A stretch of 5,812 bases of DNA from an uncultured Acidimicrobiia bacterium (lineage in GTDB: Bacteria > Actinomycetota > Acidimicrobiia > UBA5794). Below are positions 5,205 to 5,812 of this stretch, piece after piece. The notes below the pieces were generated by a model, which did no database searches, was not told the origin of the DNA, and saw only the letters and a list, made by a program, of their open reading frames with translations. The stretch covers positions 1-5,812 of the forward strand of contig CAJQOW010000155.1 in assembly GCA_905480055.1 (NCBI GenBank), given 5' to 3'. The translations under genes and the position numbers were made by a program. How positions within the stretch are numbered: the first letter of the stretch is position 1; each line of letters opens with the position of its first letter.

Positions 5205-5812
5205 TCAAATGGTCACGACGAGAGACTGGTTCGCAGTCAGGGTTCCGTCGGCGTCTGTCTCGACACTCGCGACGAGGGCGGGATCAATTCCCGCTGAGTC
5301 GGGGTCGTCGGAGAAGTAGATCTGTGTGGTGAGGACGACCACGTCGTCCACGAGGACCTTGACGTGAATGTGCCTCGGTCTCGGCTCGTAGTAGCCGGGG
5401 TTGATGGTTCGGAAGCCCCAAGCACCGTCGGTATCTGTGAGCGATTCTCCGTAACCCTGAAAGTCGGTGTCGCGATCGTCAACCGCGGGATCACTTGGGT
5501 GCAGATAGACGCCATTCTGATCTGTCTGCCATATCTCGATGACCGCACCCTCGATGGGTAGCCCGGTTGTGTCGGTGAGGGTTCCGCCGATGACCAACAC
5601 CTGGCCGCCTGCAAGTCCAGCTCCCCCGTCGATAGTTGTGAGATCGCTGTCACGGTCCGCCGGCTTCGTGACGGGGTAGTACGGGCCTTCCTGCTGGCTG
5701 GGTGTTGGGGAAAGGCTCTCGTCGACATTCCCAGTCGCGGTCGGCGAAGAGCCCGAGCCTCTGCTGCATCCTGAGACGAGCGCCACTAGGGACAGCACTA
5801 GAGCAAGTCGGG
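5205..5812 (-). CDS. Lipoprotein intradiol ring-cleavage dioxygenase (5' partial)
   Basis: The frame is open to the right edge and reads RLALVLSLVALVSGC at its start, a lipoprotein signal peptide with lipobox VSGC. A GTG at 5798 is in frame, but would leave no basic n-region, so the true start is probably outside the window. Numbering from 5798, the anchor is Cys11, followed by a Ser/Thr/Pro linker. The dioxygenase core has EGPYYP (37-42), GLPIEGAVIEIWQTD (79-93), GVYLHPSD (96-103), FQGYGESLTD (113-122) and PGYYEPRPRHIH (134-145). Expected non-haem Fe(III) ligands of the protocatechuate/catechol dioxygenase family are present: Tyr98, Tyr137, His143 and His145, with Arg140 as the likely active-site arginine. 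The family opens aromatic diols between the two hydroxyls. A membrane-anchored extracellular form suggests action on external aromatics. No other aromatic-degradation gene is nearby. The stop is followed within about 6 bp by a repeat site. Confidence 0.88.
   Translation of the reverse strand, partial: RLALVLSLVALVSGCSRGSGSSPTATGNVDESLSPTPSQQEGPYYPVTKPADRDSDLTTIDGGAGLAGGQVLVIGGTLTDTTGLPIEGAVIEIWQTDQNGVYLHPSDPAVDDRDTDFQGYGESLTDTDGAWGFRTINPGYYEPRPRHIHVKVLVDDVVVLTTQIYFSDDPDSAGIDPALVASVETDADGTLTANQSLVVTI

Overview
The window is about 60% GC and reads like an actinobacterium. It carries Gram-positive-style lipoproteins, GTG/TTG starts with purine-rich Shine-Dalgarno sequences, and small single-gene transcription units. 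Acidimicrobiia is my best guess at the class, from overall style only; no marker gene is present. Every recognisable gene is on the minus strand except one fragment at 4414-5068.

Layout, left to right. (1) 1-51: first 17 codons of a minus-strand membrane or exported protein that leaves the window. (2) 148-441: small ABM-like (dimeric alpha/beta barrel) protein. (3) 509-1217: about 700 bp with no gene I can support. (4) 1268-1924: class I SAM-dependent methyltransferase. (5) 2047-3402: lipoprotein with FG-GAP/VCBS-type calcium-loop repeats, followed by a hairpin. (6) 3552-4413: metallo-beta-lactamase-fold hydrolase lacking its N-terminus. (7) 4414-5068: sugar-type periplasmic binding protein, C-terminal two-thirds only, on the plus strand. 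(8) 5205-5812: lipoprotein intradiol ring-cleavage dioxygenase, running off the right edge. The proteins do not form an obvious pathway.

Two things stand out. First, a family of short palindromic repeats occupies the intergenic spaces. Two unit types are visible, here called A (near CCCATATGTGCCGATATGTG) and B (near CGCATATCCGGCAATATGCG). Each is close to a palindrome, and B resembles an inverted A with single-base bulges. Where both occur they always lie in the order B-A on the plus strand. Four of the sites begin 4-21 bp beyond the stop codon of a minus-strand gene, so the picture is gene, repeat, gene, repeat, in one orientation. This resembles REPIN/BIME elements, or more speculatively a cassette array with folded recombination sites. 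No transposase or integrase is in the window.

Second, the metallo-hydrolase and the binding protein are both beheaded at the same point, the centre of a perfect 18-bp palindrome (4405-4422), and point away from each other. This looks like an inversion or template-switch join, either a real rearrangement or an amplification/assembly chimera. Gene order across 4413/4414 should not be trusted until checked.
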